From Halomonas sp. KAO (GTDB lineage: Bacteria; Pseudomonadota; Gammaproteobacteria; Pseudomonadales; Halomonadaceae), in NCBI RefSeq assembly GCF_015595025.1, contig NZ_JADNRL010000019.1, forward strand, positions 803,521 to 867,520: a DNA stretch of 64,000 nt, read 5' to 3'. The notes beneath the pieces were generated by a model that worked only from the letters and a program-made list of their open reading frames with translations, did no database searches and had not been told where the DNA came from. The position numbers were made by a program, and so were the translations under genes. Below, one piece after another: positions 47,624-56,244 of this stretch (the first letter of the stretch is position 1; the number at the start of each line of letters is the position of its first letter).

Positions 47624-48900
47624 TGGGCTGGCCCCGGCAGGCCTACTCCGCGGCGCTGCATCTGGCGGCTCCCCTGCTATGGCAGCGTCTGCGCCGTGAG
47701 CATGGACTCACTGACCCCAGGCCATTGCGCCTGGGGCGCATTCCCGAGACGCCTCCCGAAACGCGTATGTTATGGCTGCACTGCGCCTCGGTGGGGGAGG
47801 TCCAGGCGGCCAGGCCGTTGATCGAGGAGCTGCTCGCACGCTACCCCGGCCATTCCCTGACCGTGACTACCATGACCGCCACCGGCGCCGAGCGCGTCCG
47901 TGCGCTGGCCCAGGGGCGGCAGGATGGTCGGCTGAGTCATCACTTCGTGTCCCTGGACTTCCCGCGCGCCGCGTCGCGCTTCGTCGAGCGCCTGCGGCCC
48001 GAGCTGGCGCTGTTCTTCGAGACCGAGCTGTGGCCCAACCTGCTTCACGCCTGCCGCCATCGCGAGATACCGGTGGCGGTGGTCAATGGCCGGCTCTCTG
48101 CGCGCGCCCTGGGAGGCTATCGGCGGCTGCGTCCGTTGATGCGTGAGGCGCTGGGCTGTGTCGACTGGCTGGCCGCCAAGTCCAGTGAAGACGCCGCGCG
48201 CTTTGCCGAGCTCGGCATGGCGCCGCGGCGTACCACCGTAGTGGGCTCGCTGAAGTTTGATATCGCCCTGGAAGATGGCGCCCGACAGGTAAGTGAGCGC
48301 TTGCGTCAGCTGCTGGGGCGGCCCCGGGTCTGGGTGGCCGGCTCTACCCACGCGGGCGAGGAGTCGCACCTGCTGGCCGCTCACGCCCTGCTGCGGGAGC
48401 ACTCTCCCGAGGCCCTGCTGGTACTGGTGCCGCGCCATCCGCAGCGCTTCGATGAGGTAGCGAGCCTGTGCGAGTCCCACGGCCAGGTGCCGGCTCGGCG
48501 CTCTCGAGGCGAATGGCCCGGGCAGGCTACTTCGGTCTATCTGGCCGACACCATGGGGGAGCTCACCGTGCTCTATGGCGCGGCGGACCTGGCCTTTGTC
48601 GGCGGAAGCCTGGTGCCGGTGGGTGGTCACAATCTGCTCGAGCCTGCGGCTCTTGGCGTACCGGTGCTTACCGGCCCCGAGCTGGCCAACTTCATGGATG
48701 TGGCAGAGGCCCTGCGCGGCGCCGATGCCCTGGTGGAGACGCCCGATGAAGAGGCGCTTGCCGAGGCGCTGATCGCGCTCTTTGCCGACCCGGCCGAGCG
48801 CCGCCGCCTCGGCGAAGCGGGGCGCGATGTGGTGGCCGCCAACCGTGGGGCCCTGGCAAAGACCCTGAAGGGGCTGGACAGACTGCTAGCGGGGAAGTGA
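47623..48900 (+). CDS. waaA: 3-deoxy-D-manno-octulosonic acid transferase
   Basis: WaaA attaches Kdo to lipid IVA at the inner membrane, using CMP-Kdo. The 425-residue GT30 protein has an N-terminal hydrophobic anchor (SAALHLAAPLLWQRL), LWLHCASVGEVQAARPLIEEL, FFETELWPNLLHACR and SLVPVGGHNLLEPAALGVPVLTGP. Its stop lies inside a 16-bp perfect palindrome, AAGTGAGTACTCACTT (48895-48910), which may form a small hairpin between waaA and the convergent rpiA. The presence of kdkA suggests this WaaA may be monofunctional, adding one Kdo; this is not shown by sequence alone. Confidence 0.95.
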   Translation: MGWPRQAYSAALHLAAPLLWQRLRREHGLTDPRPLRLGRIPETPPETRMLWLHCASVGEVQAARPLIEELLARYPGHSLTVTTMTATGAERVRALAQGRQDGRLSHHFVSLDFPRAASRFVERLRPELALFFETELWPNLLHACRHREIPVAVVNGRLSARALGGYRRLRPLMREALGCVDWLAAKSSEDAARFAELGMAPRRTTVVGSLKFDIALEDGARQVSERLRQLLGRPRVWVAGSTHAGEESHLLAAHALLREHSPEALLVLVPRHPQRFDEVASLCESHGQVPARRSRGEWPGQATSVYLADTMGELTVLYGAADLAFVGGSLVPVGGHNLLEPAALGVPVLTGPELANFMDVAEALRGADALVETPDEEALAEALIALFADPAERRRLGEAGRDVVAANRGALAKTLKGLDRLLAGK

Positions 48901-48924
48901 GTACTCACTTCGCCTCGAGGCCTG

Positions 48925-49599
48925 TCAGGCGGGGGAGAGGCGTTCCACACCCTGGGTGGTTCCCAGCAGCAGCACGTCGGCACCGCGGGCCGCGAACAGA
49001 CCATTGGTGACCACCCCCACGATGGCGTTGATGCGTGCCTCCATGGCCTGCGGGTCGTCGATCATGAAATCGTAGCAGTCGATGATCTGGTTGCCGTTAT
49101 CGGTGACCACCCCCTCCCGATAGACCGGGTCGGCACCCAGCTTGACGAGTTCCCGGGCCACGTAGGAGCGGGCCATGGGAATCACCTCCACCGGCAGCGG
49201 AAAGGCACCCAGGCGCTCGACCCGCTTGGAGGCGTCGGCGATGCACACAAATGTCTCGGCACAGGCGGCCACGACCTTCTCGCGAGTCAGCGCCGCGCCA
49301 CCGCCCTTGATCATATGTAAGTGAGCGTTGACTTCGTCGGCACCGTCGATATAGAAGGGCACCGTGCCCACGGAGTTGAGCTCGAATACCTCGATGCCAT
49401 GGCTGCGCAGTCGCTCGGCGCTGGCTTCGGAGCTGGCCACGGCACCGGCAAAGTCGTGACGCAATTCGGCCAGGCGGTCGATGAAGCGGTTGGCGGTGGA
49501 GCCGGTGCCGATACCGAGCACGGTGTCGCGATGCAGGTGGGGGCGCACCTCATCGATGGCGGCCGCCGCGACGGCATCCTTGAGCTCATCCTGGTTCAT
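48925..49599 (-). CDS. rpiA: Ribose-5-phosphate isomerase A
   Basis: RpiA interconverts ribose-5-phosphate and ribulose-5-phosphate. The 224-residue protein has [15 protein letters not shown] (phosphate loop), [29 protein letters not shown] (catalytic acid and lysine region) and GVVTNGLFA. The start follows CAGGAGAACG. It stands divergent from ilvA and convergent with waaA. Confidence 0.96.
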   Translation of the reverse strand: MNQDELKDAVAAAAIDEVRPHLHRDTVLGIGTGSTANRFIDRLAELRHDFAGAVASSEASAERLRSHGIEVFELNSVGTVPFYIDGADEVNAHLHMIKGGGAALTREKVVAACAETFVCIADASKRVERLGAFPLPVEVIPMARSYVARELVKLGADPVYREGVVTDNGNQIIDCYDFMIDDPQAMEARINAIVGVVTNGLFAARGADVLLLGTTQGVERLSPA

Positions 49600-49771
49600 G
49601 GGGCGTTCTCCTGAGGGGGTCGGCGAGAAAGGGTCGATATTATAGGCCAATCGCCACTGTCTGCCGATGGTCAATGCTGGACGCTGGGCCCGCGAAAATG
49701 CTACCAATAAGGGTTCCTCGCAGCGCAGCATTCATGCTGCGCCCTCACGCGTCACGCCGCTGGATACCAGG

Positions 49772-51286
49772 ATGCTCGAAGCTACCGTCAAGAAGATTCT
49801 CCAGGCCCGGGTCTATGAAGCCGCTCGGGAAACCCCCATCTCGCCGGCCCCCTTTCTCTCCCGTCGCTTCAACAACACCATTCTGATCAAGCGTGAGGAC
49901 CTGCAGCCGGTTTACTCCTTCAAGATTCGCGGCGCCTACAACAAGATGGCCCTGCTCAGCGAGGAGCAGAAGGCCAAGGGCGTGATCGCGGCCTCGGCTG
50001 GCAATCATGCCCAGGGTCTGGCGATGGCGGCGAAGCAGATGGGCGTCAAGGCGACCATCGTGATGCCGCGTATCACGCCCGATATCAAGGTACAGGCGGT
50101 GCGTGCCCGCGGGGCCAAGGTGGTGCTCAAGGGGGATGCCTTTGCCGAGGCGGCCGAACATGCCCAGGCCCTGATCGAGGAGCATGGTTATACCTATATC
50201 CCGCCCTTCGACGATATCGATGTGGTGGCGGGACAGGGCACCATCGCCGTGGAGATCCTGCGTCAGCAGGCCGGTGCGTTGGATGCTATCTTCGTGCCGG
50301 TGGGCGGCGGCGGCCTGATTGCCGGCGTGGCCGCCTACGTCAAGTATCTGCGCCCGGATATCAAGGTGATCGGTGTCGAGGCCGAGGATAGTGCCTGCTT
50401 CAAGGCGGCACTCGAGGCGGGCAAGCGGGTTACCCTCGATCAGGTGGGGGTGTTTGCCGAGGGGGTGGCCGTGGCCCAGGTCGGCAAGGTGCCCTTCGAT
50501 ATCGCCCGCGAGCTGGTCGACGAGGTCATTACCGTCAATACCGACGAGATGTGCGCGGCGGTCAAGGATATCTTCGAGGAGACCCGAGCGGTCTCCGAGA
50601 CGTCCGGCGCGCTCTCCCTGGCGGGGCTCAAGAAGTATATCCAGCAGACCGGCGTCGAGGGGCAGACGCTGCTGTGCATCAACTCCGGCGCCAATACCAA
50701 CTTCGACCGCCTCCAGCATATCGCCGAACGCACCGAGCTCGGTGAGCAGCGCGAGGCGATCCTGGCCGTGACCATCTCCGAGCGGCCGGGCAGCTTCAAG
50801 AAGTTCTGCAAGACCATCGGCAAACGCATGGTCACCGAGTTCAACTACCGCTATGCGGATCCGGAACATGCGCATATCTTCGTCGGCGTGCAGGTGAAGC
50901 CCGGCGGAGAGGATCGTCAGGCGGTGATCGACAGGCTTCGCGATGCCGGTTATGCGGTGGAGGATCTCACCGATAACGAGCTGGCCAAGCTTCATATTCG
51001 CCATCTGGGGGGCGGTCGACCCAAGCAGCAGTTCGATGAGGAGGTCTACCGATTCGAGTTTCCGGAGCGTCCGGGCGCGCTGATGAACTTCCTCACCCAC
51101 CTGCCCCATGACTGGAATATCTCGCTGTTTCATTACCGGAATCACGGTGCCGCCTATGGCCGGGTGCTGGTAGGCATGCAGGTGCCCAATGGCGATCGCT
51201 CCCATGTCGAGGAGTATTTCGACGCCATTGGCTACCGCTACTGGAAGGAGTCCGACAACGCCGCCTATCGGCTCTTCATGGCGTGA
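49772..51286 (+). CDS. ilvA: Threonine ammonia-lyase, biosynthetic
   Basis: IlvA makes 2-oxobutanoate from threonine, the first step of isoleucine synthesis, and is inhibited by isoleucine. The 504-residue PLP enzyme has the Schiff-base motif FKIRGAYNK, SAGNHAQGLAMAAKQ, GGGGLIAGVAAYVKYL and two C-terminal ACT-like regulatory domains (about 320-500, with EFNYRYADPEHAHIFVGV and WNISLFHYRNHG). Length equals the Pseudomonas type. The start is MLEATVKKILQARVYE; upstream in-frame codons add nothing conserved. A hairpin GCGCAGC / GCTGCGC (49723-49742) lies in the leader, but no run of Ile codons suggests attenuation. Confidence 0.96.
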   Translation: MLEATVKKILQARVYEAARETPISPAPFLSRRFNNTILIKREDLQPVYSFKIRGAYNKMALLSEEQKAKGVIAASAGNHAQGLAMAAKQMGVKATIVMPRITPDIKVQAVRARGAKVVLKGDAFAEAAEHAQALIEEHGYTYIPPFDDIDVVAGQGTIAVEILRQQAGALDAIFVPVGGGGLIAGVAAYVKYLRPDIKVIGVEAEDSACFKAALEAGKRVTLDQVGVFAEGVAVAQVGKVPFDIARELVDEVITVNTDEMCAAVKDIFEETRAVSETSGALSLAGLKKYIQQTGVEGQTLLCINSGANTNFDRLQHIAERTELGEQREAILAVTISERPGSFKKFCKTIGKRMVTEFNYRYADPEHAHIFVGVQVKPGGEDRQAVIDRLRDAGYAVEDLTDNELAKLHIRHLGGGRPKQQFDEEVYRFEFPERPGALMNFLTHLPHDWNISLFHYRNHGAAYGRVLVGMQVPNGDRSHVEEYFDAIGYRYWKESDNAAYRLFMA

Positions 51287-51375
51287 GGAGGCGTGCTGGG
51301 AGGAAGTGAGTGCTGACTCGCTCAGTGGACCTCGCCAGGCGGAAGTTTCATGAGGTGAACGTTGAGTCAGGGCGG

Positions 51376-51404
51376 TTGTCTTGATGGTTGCATCGGCTTA
51401 TAGT
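51376..51404 (+). promoter_or_regulatory. Promoter of the 31-codon gene
   Basis: TTGTCT (51376-51381) and TATAGT (51399-51404) are separated by 17 bases, about 36 bases before the small gene's ATG. Confidence 0.5.
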
Positions 51405-51439
51405 CGCCGACGTTTAAATCCTGCTACCCGGAGTCTAAG

Positions 51440-51535
51440 ATGAAGCGCAAGCCCGATGTGGTCAGGGCCCTGGTGCTGTTGTTCGGTATTGGCGTCGTGG
51501 CAACCGGCTATGCCCAGGCGCTGGTCGGCAACTGA
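51440..51535 (+). CDS. Small single-pass membrane protein (31 residues)
   Basis: This short frame begins MKRKPDVVRALVLLFGIGVV and continues ATGYAQALVGN. A basic N-terminus (KRKPD) is followed by about 17 hydrophobic residues, so it should span the inner membrane with the N-terminus inside. It has a GGAG site six bases upstream, a plausible promoter, and a strong terminator 30 bases after its stop: all the parts of an independent gene. I recognise no named family. It lies between ilvA and the fthC-6S-zapA unit. Confidence 0.7.
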   Translation: MKRKPDVVRALVLLFGIGVVATGYAQALVGN

Positions 51536-51565
51536 TCACGAGCTGTCGAGCCCCTGCCAGATTGT

Positions 51566-51606
51566 CAACGGGCCGATGCCGAGAGGCGTCGGCCCGTTGG
51601 CGTTTC
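51566..51606 (+). terminator. Terminator after the 31-codon gene
   Basis: An 11-bp stem CAACGGGCCGA / TCGGCCCGTTG extends through a mismatch to GCC/GGC with a GAGA loop, followed by GCGTTTCC. It is about 20 bases from the fthC stop and could also insulate that gene. Confidence 0.7.
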
Positions 51607-51618
51607 CAGGCGGGTGTA

Positions 51619-52263
51619 TCAGGGGCGTACCAGTCGGACGTCGCTTGCGATGGCATCGAGCGGCACGTCCCACGAGGCCACCGGCAGCGAGTCGACCCGT
51701 TGACAGTCATGGGCCAGGCCAATCAGCCGTGGCCGTGGCCCCGGTCGGCGGGTAAAGGCCAGGGTGCGATCATAGAAGCCGCCCCCCATGCCCATGCGCT
51801 GGCCGGCATCATCGAAGCCCACCAGTGGCAACAGGATCAGGTCGAGGGTCCAGGCGGGCATTCGACGCGCACGATGGGCCCCATGGCGAGTGGCGGGCTC
51901 GGCGATGCCAAAGCGATTGCGGATCATGGGTGTGTTCGCATGGTAGTGCACGAACCAAAGCAGGTTGTGTGACAGGGGCTTGAGTACCGGAAGGTAGACA
52001 CGAGCGCCACGCTGCCGTAGCCAGCCGATCAGCGGAGTGGGGTCGATCTCGCCGTCGTTGGGCAGGTAGAGCGCCACGCGACGGGCACGCTGTACCTCGG
52101 GCAGGCGTCGCAGTCGGCGACACAGATGTTCGCTGGCCAGTCGGCGCTGCTCGGCGCTCAGGGCGCGGCGGCGACGGCGCAGCTGTTGACGCAGCTCGCG
52201 ACGTGAGCCGTTGAAGCTGGTCAAGGAAAGAGGTGCGGCGGGTGTCGGCATGAGATGGTTCAT
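51619..52263 (-). CDS. fthC: 5-formyltetrahydrofolate cyclo-ligase
   Basis: The 214-residue protein (also called YgfA) converts 5-formyl-THF to 5,10-methenyl-THF with ATP. It has the basic N-terminal LRQQLRRRRRALSAEQR, VALYLPNDGEIDPTPL and the C-terminal ATP/Mg motif LLPLVGFDDAGQRMGMGGGFYDR. Its place directly after 6S RNA and zapA matches the E. coli order. In other bacteria it is cotranscribed with 6S RNA; the same may hold here because no terminator separates them. An ATG four codons later is an alternative start. Confidence 0.93.
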   Translation of the reverse strand: MNHLMPTPAAPLSLTSFNGSRRELRQQLRRRRRALSAEQRRLASEHLCRRLRRLPEVQRARRVALYLPNDGEIDPTPLIGWLRQRGARVYLPVLKPLSHNLLWFVHYHANTPMIRNRFGIAEPATRHGAHRARRMPAWTLDLILLPLVGFDDAGQRMGMGGGFYDRTLAFTRRPGPRPRLIGLAHDCQRVDSLPVASWDVPLDAIASDVRLVRP

Positions 52264-52272
52264 GTGGACGAG

Positions 52273-52454
52273 GTTCCCCAGAGTGCCGCTGTCGTTCTGG
52301 CCCTTGAACCCATTGGTTCAAGGTGGGTGGCCGCAGCCGAACCGTCAGGCTTTCCGACGCACGGACATGCACACGGGTTCGGCTAGCATTTGGCCCCCTG
52401 GGTACTGCGCATAGGCTCGAGGGACGATAACGACTGGCAAACACCCCAGGGAAC
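52273..52454 (-). ncRNA. ssrS: 6S RNA
   Basis: The minus-strand sequence between zapA and fthC begins GTTCCCTGGGGTG and ends CTCTGGGGAAC, so the two ends pair as the closing stem. It contains the hallmark 3' segment CCTTGAACCAATGGGTTCAA, nearly identical to E. coli 6S RNA. GTCCCTCGAGCC and CGGAAAGCC also match conserved parts of the molecule. Length is about 182 nt. 6S RNA mimics an open promoter and binds the sigma-70 holoenzyme in stationary phase. A promoter sits at the right distance. Ends are estimated to within a few bases. Confidence 0.95.
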
Positions 52455-52460
52455 AACCCC

Positions 52461-52490
52461 ATCGTACCAGAGCCGGTGGAGGGCGGCCAA
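52461..52490 (-). promoter_or_regulatory. 6S RNA promoter
   Basis: Minus-strand TTGGCC (52485-52490) and TACGAT (52461-52466) with an 18-base spacer put the start site at the first bases of the 6S RNA. Confidence 0.65.
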
Positions 52491-52508
52491 TGGATTCCCG
52501 GTTCAGGG

Positions 52509-52808
52509 TCAGCGTGGCTTGGTATCGGCCAGGGCACGCTCCAGGCGTTCGCTCAGGGCGTCCAGGCTGCGCTCCCCTTCACGCCGACTCTCCAGCGCCT
52601 CCAGCAGCTCATGGGTGATGTTGAGTGCCGCCATGACGGCGATGCGCTCGTTGCCCAGTAGATTGTTCTGGGAGTGGATGCCGGTCATCGCGCGATCCAG
52701 GTAGCGGGCCGCACGCTCCAGCTTGGCTTCTTCCTCGGGGGGGCAGGCAATGACGTAGCTACGTCCCAGGAGGGTAATTTCGGCGGTCGGCCGTGTCGCA
52801 TCACTCAT
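52509..52808 (-). CDS. zapA: Cell division protein ZapA
   Basis: ZapA bundles FtsZ filaments at the Z ring. The 99-residue protein has the N-terminal beta region AEITLLGRSYVIACPPEEE and a long C-terminal coiled coil (residues about 35-95, ERIAVMAALNITHELLEAL). Its place just before 6S RNA and divergent from ygfB is the classic gammaproteobacterial arrangement. Confidence 0.92.
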   Translation of the reverse strand: MSDATRPTAEITLLGRSYVIACPPEEEAKLERAARYLDRAMTGIHSQNNLLGNERIAVMAALNITHELLEALESRREGERSLDALSERLERALADTKPR

Positions 52809-52985
52809 CGGGGGGCTCCGGCTCGACCCCGCAGGTCACGCTGGCCGCGCGCCACCGGGGGCCGATGCGTTAACATCCAGTCAGTACCGCATGGCCCGTC
52901 ACTATAAGAGAGCCCTTCTCGAGGGGTCAACGCGCGGTGACGATTGCCGCCCCTCTTCCGTACACCCCGCCACCATGGAGCTTCC

Positions 52986-53564
52986 ATGTCACTGATCGAT
53001 GAACGCCAGGATTTCTCCACTATCGCCGACCTCTTCCTGCTTCACGGCAGCATGCAGTCGCCGGCCTTCAGCGACGGACGACTGTGCGCCCGACTTGCCA
53101 TGCACGATATCGACCCCGCCGTCTGGCTGGAGGAGGTGTGTGAGGTGCTTGGCGTCGAGCAGCCGCGTGACGAGCCATCCGCCGAGCGTTTCCTGGCCTG
53201 GCGCCGCCAGACCCTGGATGCCCTCTCCGGTAGCGAGCTCGGTTATGAACCACTGCTGCCCGATGAGCTCTTCTCCCTGGCCGAGCGCGCCCGCGGGCTC
53301 AAGGAGTGGACCCAGGGCTTTCTGGAGGTCGTCCAGGATGCCGGGGAGGAGCCTCGCGAGAGATGGTCAACGGCGCTACGCGAGGCGCTGGAGGACTTGG
53401 AGGGGATCGCCGCCATGCCGGCCGACCTCGAGGAGAGTGCCGAAAACGAGAATGATCTCTTTGCCCTGGTGGAGCATGTCCGCATGGCCGCCATGCTGCT
53501 CTACACCGAGCAGCACCCGGGCAAGCCTCAGGTCGAGGATGCCGAATCCACCACGCGTCACTGA
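52986..53564 (+). CDS. ygfB: YgfB/YecA family (UPF0149) protein
   Basis: The 192-residue protein opens with LIDERQDFSTIADLFLLHGSMQSPAF, in which the AFSDGRLCARLA segment around 25-35 corresponds to the conserved UPF0149 region. LPDELFSLAERARGLKEWTQGFLEV is the other family signature. YgfB proteins occur upstream of pepP in many gammaproteobacteria; in Pseudomonas YgfB has been linked to control of a murein-recycling gene, but function here is unknown. The ATG is at MSLIDE, with an upstream in-frame codon 14 residues earlier judged too early. Confidence 0.88.
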   Translation: MSLIDERQDFSTIADLFLLHGSMQSPAFSDGRLCARLAMHDIDPAVWLEEVCEVLGVEQPRDEPSAERFLAWRRQTLDALSGSELGYEPLLPDELFSLAERARGLKEWTQGFLEVVQDAGEEPRERWSTALREALEDLEGIAAMPADLEESAENENDLFALVEHVRMAAMLLYTEQHPGKPQVEDAESTTRH

Positions 53565-53601
53565 GCAGCCCATCACACCCCACCGCCGCCAAGGAGCTGC
53601 C

Positions 53602-54951
53602 ATGTTGTCCGAGACGTTGCCCGAGACCCTGTCGCGCCCGGCACCCATTGCCAACGCCGAGTATCGTCAGCGCCGTCAGGCGCTGATGGCGGCACTGCCT
53701 GGCGATGCCGCCGTGCTGCTGCCTGGTGCCTCTCTGGTTACTCGCTCGCGTGACAGCGAGTTCCCCTTTCGCCAGGACAGCGACTTCCATTATCTCACCG
53801 GCTTTCCCGAGCCCGACGCCCTGCTGCTACTGTTGCCGGGGCGAGCCGAAGGGGAGAGCGTGCTGTTCTGCCAGGATCGCGACCCGGCGCTGGAGGCCTG
53901 GACCGGTATCCGCCTGGGGGCCGAGGGCGCCATTCGCGAGCATGGTGTCGACCAGGCCTTCGAGAATGCCGAGCGCAGCGAGCGCCTGGCGGCACTGCTC
54001 GATGGGCGGCGTACGCTCTACCTGGCGCTGGACAGCGCCGAGGCGCGGGGACTGGCCGAGGGGGTGCGTGCGGACCTGGTGGCTCGCCAGCGTCAGGGGG
54101 TGTGTCCACCCCAGGCCATTGCCGATGTGACCCCGCTGCTTCACGAGGCGCGACTGATCAAGAGTCAGGCGGAGCTTGCCCTGCTGGGTCATGCCGCCGA
54201 GATCTCGGCGCGTGGCCATCTGCGCGCCATGCGTGCGGTGCGTCCCGGGATGGCAGAGTATCAGCTGCAGGCGGAGCTGGAGCACGAGTTCCGCTGGCAG
54301 GGGGGGAGTGGTTCGGCCTATGCCACCATCGTCGGTGGTGGCGCCAATGCCTGTGTGCTGCACTACATCGAGAATCGCGCCCTCCTCGAGGAGGGCGACC
54401 TGGTATTGATCGATGCCGGCGCCGAATTCGACCTCTATGCCGGTGACATCACCCGTACCTTTCCGGTCAACGGCCGCTTCAGTGACGCCCAGCGGGCCCT
54501 CTATGAGGTGGTGCTCGAGGCTCAGGAGCGCGCGGTGGACGCGGTGCGCCCCGGCACGACCCTGGCGGTGATTCATGCCGAGGTGGTGCGCGGGCTTACC
54601 GCCGGCCTGATCCGGCTGGGGCTGCTCGAGGGCAGTGTCCAGGCGCGTATCGACGATGAGAGCTACCGGCGCTTCTACCTCCACTCCACCTCGCACTGGC
54701 TGGGTCTCGATGTCCACGATGTGGGTGCCTACCGTCGCGATGGCCAGCCCCGGCCGCTGGTGCCGGGCATGGTACTCACCGTGGAGCCGGGGCTCTACGT
54801 GCCCGATGACGACGACATTCCCGAAGCCTTCCGCGGCATCGGCATCCGTATCGAGGATGATGTCGCGGTGACCGATGAAGGACATCGGGTGTTGACCGCT
54901 TCCGTGCCCAAGTCAGTTGCGGAGATAGAGGCGCTGATGGCTGAGAATTGA
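53602..54951 (+). CDS. pepP: Xaa-Pro aminopeptidase P
   Basis: PepP removes N-terminal residues before proline. The 449-residue protein has an N-terminal aminopeptidase P domain (RQDSDFHYLTGFPEPDALLLLLP) and the pita-bread catalytic domain. Metal ligands lie in LIDAGAEFDLYAGDITRTFPV (two Asp), LHSTSHWLGLDVHD (His), VEPGLY (Glu) and GIGIRIEDD (Glu). A strong AAGGAG site precedes the ATG. It lies 37 bases after ygfB and 69 bases before ubiH in the usual ygfB-pepP-ubiH-ubiI order. Confidence 0.95.
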   Translation: MLSETLPETLSRPAPIANAEYRQRRQALMAALPGDAAVLLPGASLVTRSRDSEFPFRQDSDFHYLTGFPEPDALLLLLPGRAEGESVLFCQDRDPALEAWTGIRLGAEGAIREHGVDQAFENAERSERLAALLDGRRTLYLALDSAEARGLAEGVRADLVARQRQGVCPPQAIADVTPLLHEARLIKSQAELALLGHAAEISARGHLRAMRAVRPGMAEYQLQAELEHEFRWQGGSGSAYATIVGGGANACVLHYIENRALLEEGDLVLIDAGAEFDLYAGDITRTFPVNGRFSDAQRALYEVVLEAQERAVDAVRPGTTLAVIHAEVVRGLTAGLIRLGLLEGSVQARIDDESYRRFYLHSTSHWLGLDVHDVGAYRRDGQPRPLVPGMVLTVEPGLYVPDDDDIPEAFRGIGIRIEDDVAVTDEGHRVLTASVPKSVAEIEALMAEN

Positions 54952-55020
54952 GCGTGCCAAGTTGAGCGGTATTATTAGTTATGTAATTTACATTATGAAT
55001 CACTCGTCTGAGGTGGCGCG

Positions 55021-56244
55021 ATGAGTCCCGAAGTGACACTCCCGACAACAGAGGCGGTGGATATCGCCATCGTGGGTGGCGGTCTGGTGGGTGCCAGCCT
55101 GGCCTGTGCATTGATGCCGCTGATCGAGCGGCACGGTCTCTCGGTTGCGGTGATCGAGGCGTCGCCTATCCTCGACCTGGCCGCGGCACCCTGGCAGCCC
55201 AGCTTCGATGCCCGGGCCAGTGCGATCTCCCTCGGCACCGCGCTGCACTTCACCGAGATGGGGGTATGGCAGACGATAGCCGAGCAGGCCACCGCCATTC
55301 GCCGCATCCATGTCAGCGAACGAGGCCACTTCGGGGCCACCCGCCTCGATGCTCGGGAGCTGGGGGTCGAGGCGCTGGGCCATGTGGTGCCCAACGCCTG
55401 GCTGGGTCGTGTCCTGCATCAGCATCTCACCGGACTGCCGTTGGCCTGGCACTGCCCGGATCGCGTCGAGACGATCGAGCCGACGGCGGAGGGCTACCAC
55501 CTGGGGCTAGCCTCCGGCACCAATCTGCAGGCGGGGCTCACGGTGCTGGCCGATGGCGGGCGCTCGGGCCTCAAGGAGCGCCTGGGGATCGCCAGCGAGG
55601 TGCGCTCCTATGAACAGGTGGCGTTGATCGCCAGTGTCGAGATGAGCCGGTGTCATCAGGGTGTCGCCTGGGAGCGCTTTACGCGCGAAGGCCCCATTGC
55701 CCTGCTGCCGCTCCAGGGCCAGACCATGGAGCTGGTGTGGACCCACGCTGCGGGAGACGAGCGGCGACGCCTGAACCTGTCGGAGGGTGACTTCCTGGCC
55801 GAACTGCAGACGGCCTTCGGTGACCGGGGGGGGCGCTTCCGGCGTGTGGGCAGCCGTCATACCTATCCGCTGAGCCTGGTGACCGCGCGCGAGACCACGC
55901 GGCCCGGACTGGCAGTGATGGGAAACGCGGCCCACTCCCTGCATCCGGTGGCCGGTCAGGGCTTCAACCTGGCGCTGCGTGGGGTGATGGATCTAGTGGC
56001 GTCGCTGGAGGCGGGGCTGGCGCACGGTCGCTCGGTCGGAGATACCGAGGTGCTGCAGGCCTTCGAGGCCCGCCGCGCTGGCGACCGCCACAGCGTGACC
56101 CGCTTCAGTGACGGTCTGATACGGTTGTTCGGCATCGACAGTCGGCTGCTGGGTCATGCCCGTGCCGCCGGTCTGGTCGGCCTCAACCTCGCCGGTCCCC
56201 TGAGGCGTGCGCTGGCGCGCCGCGCCATGGGGCTGGAGCGATGA
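55021..56244 (+). CDS. ubiH: 2-octaprenyl-6-methoxyphenol hydroxylase UbiH
   Basis: UbiH is an FAD monooxygenase that hydroxylates C1 of the ubiquinone ring precursor. The 407-residue protein has the dinucleotide motif VDIAIVGGGLVGASLACAL, the FAD-binding GNAAHSLHPVAGQGFNLALRGVMDL near residue 300, and the UbiH/F/I family architecture. As the first of two tandem monooxygenase genes after pepP it is best assigned as UbiH. It shares an ATGA overlap with the next gene. Confidence 0.92.
   Translation: MSPEVTLPTTEAVDIAIVGGGLVGASLACALMPLIERHGLSVAVIEASPILDLAAAPWQPSFDARASAISLGTALHFTEMGVWQTIAEQATAIRRIHVSERGHFGATRLDARELGVEALGHVVPNAWLGRVLHQHLTGLPLAWHCPDRVETIEPTAEGYHLGLASGTNLQAGLTVLADGGRSGLKERLGIASEVRSYEQVALIASVEMSRCHQGVAWERFTREGPIALLPLQGQTMELVWTHAAGDERRRLNLSEGDFLAELQTAFGDRGGRFRRVGSRHTYPLSLVTARETTRPGLAVMGNAAHSLHPVAGQGFNLALRGVMDLVASLEAGLAHGRSVGDTEVLQAFEARRAGDRHSVTRFSDGLIRLFGIDSRLLGHARAAGLVGLNLAGPLRRALARRAMGLER

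Noticed and set aside
49636-49771. Leader-peptide attenuator of ilvA
   Set aside because: A hairpin is present, but no short leader frame rich in Ile, Val or Leu codons and no T-run terminator were found.
51809-52537. A 242-codon minus-strand frame across the zapA-fthC gap
   Set aside because: It overlaps 6S RNA and fthC in another phase and is Arg/Pro-rich with no family resemblance.
52999-53600. A long open frame that reads through ygfB in another phase and joins pepP in frame
   Set aside because: The ygfB frame has the conserved UPF0149 protein; the alternative reading is Arg/Ser/Pro-rich low complexity typical of G+C-rich shadow frames. pepP has its own AAGGAG site and ATG.
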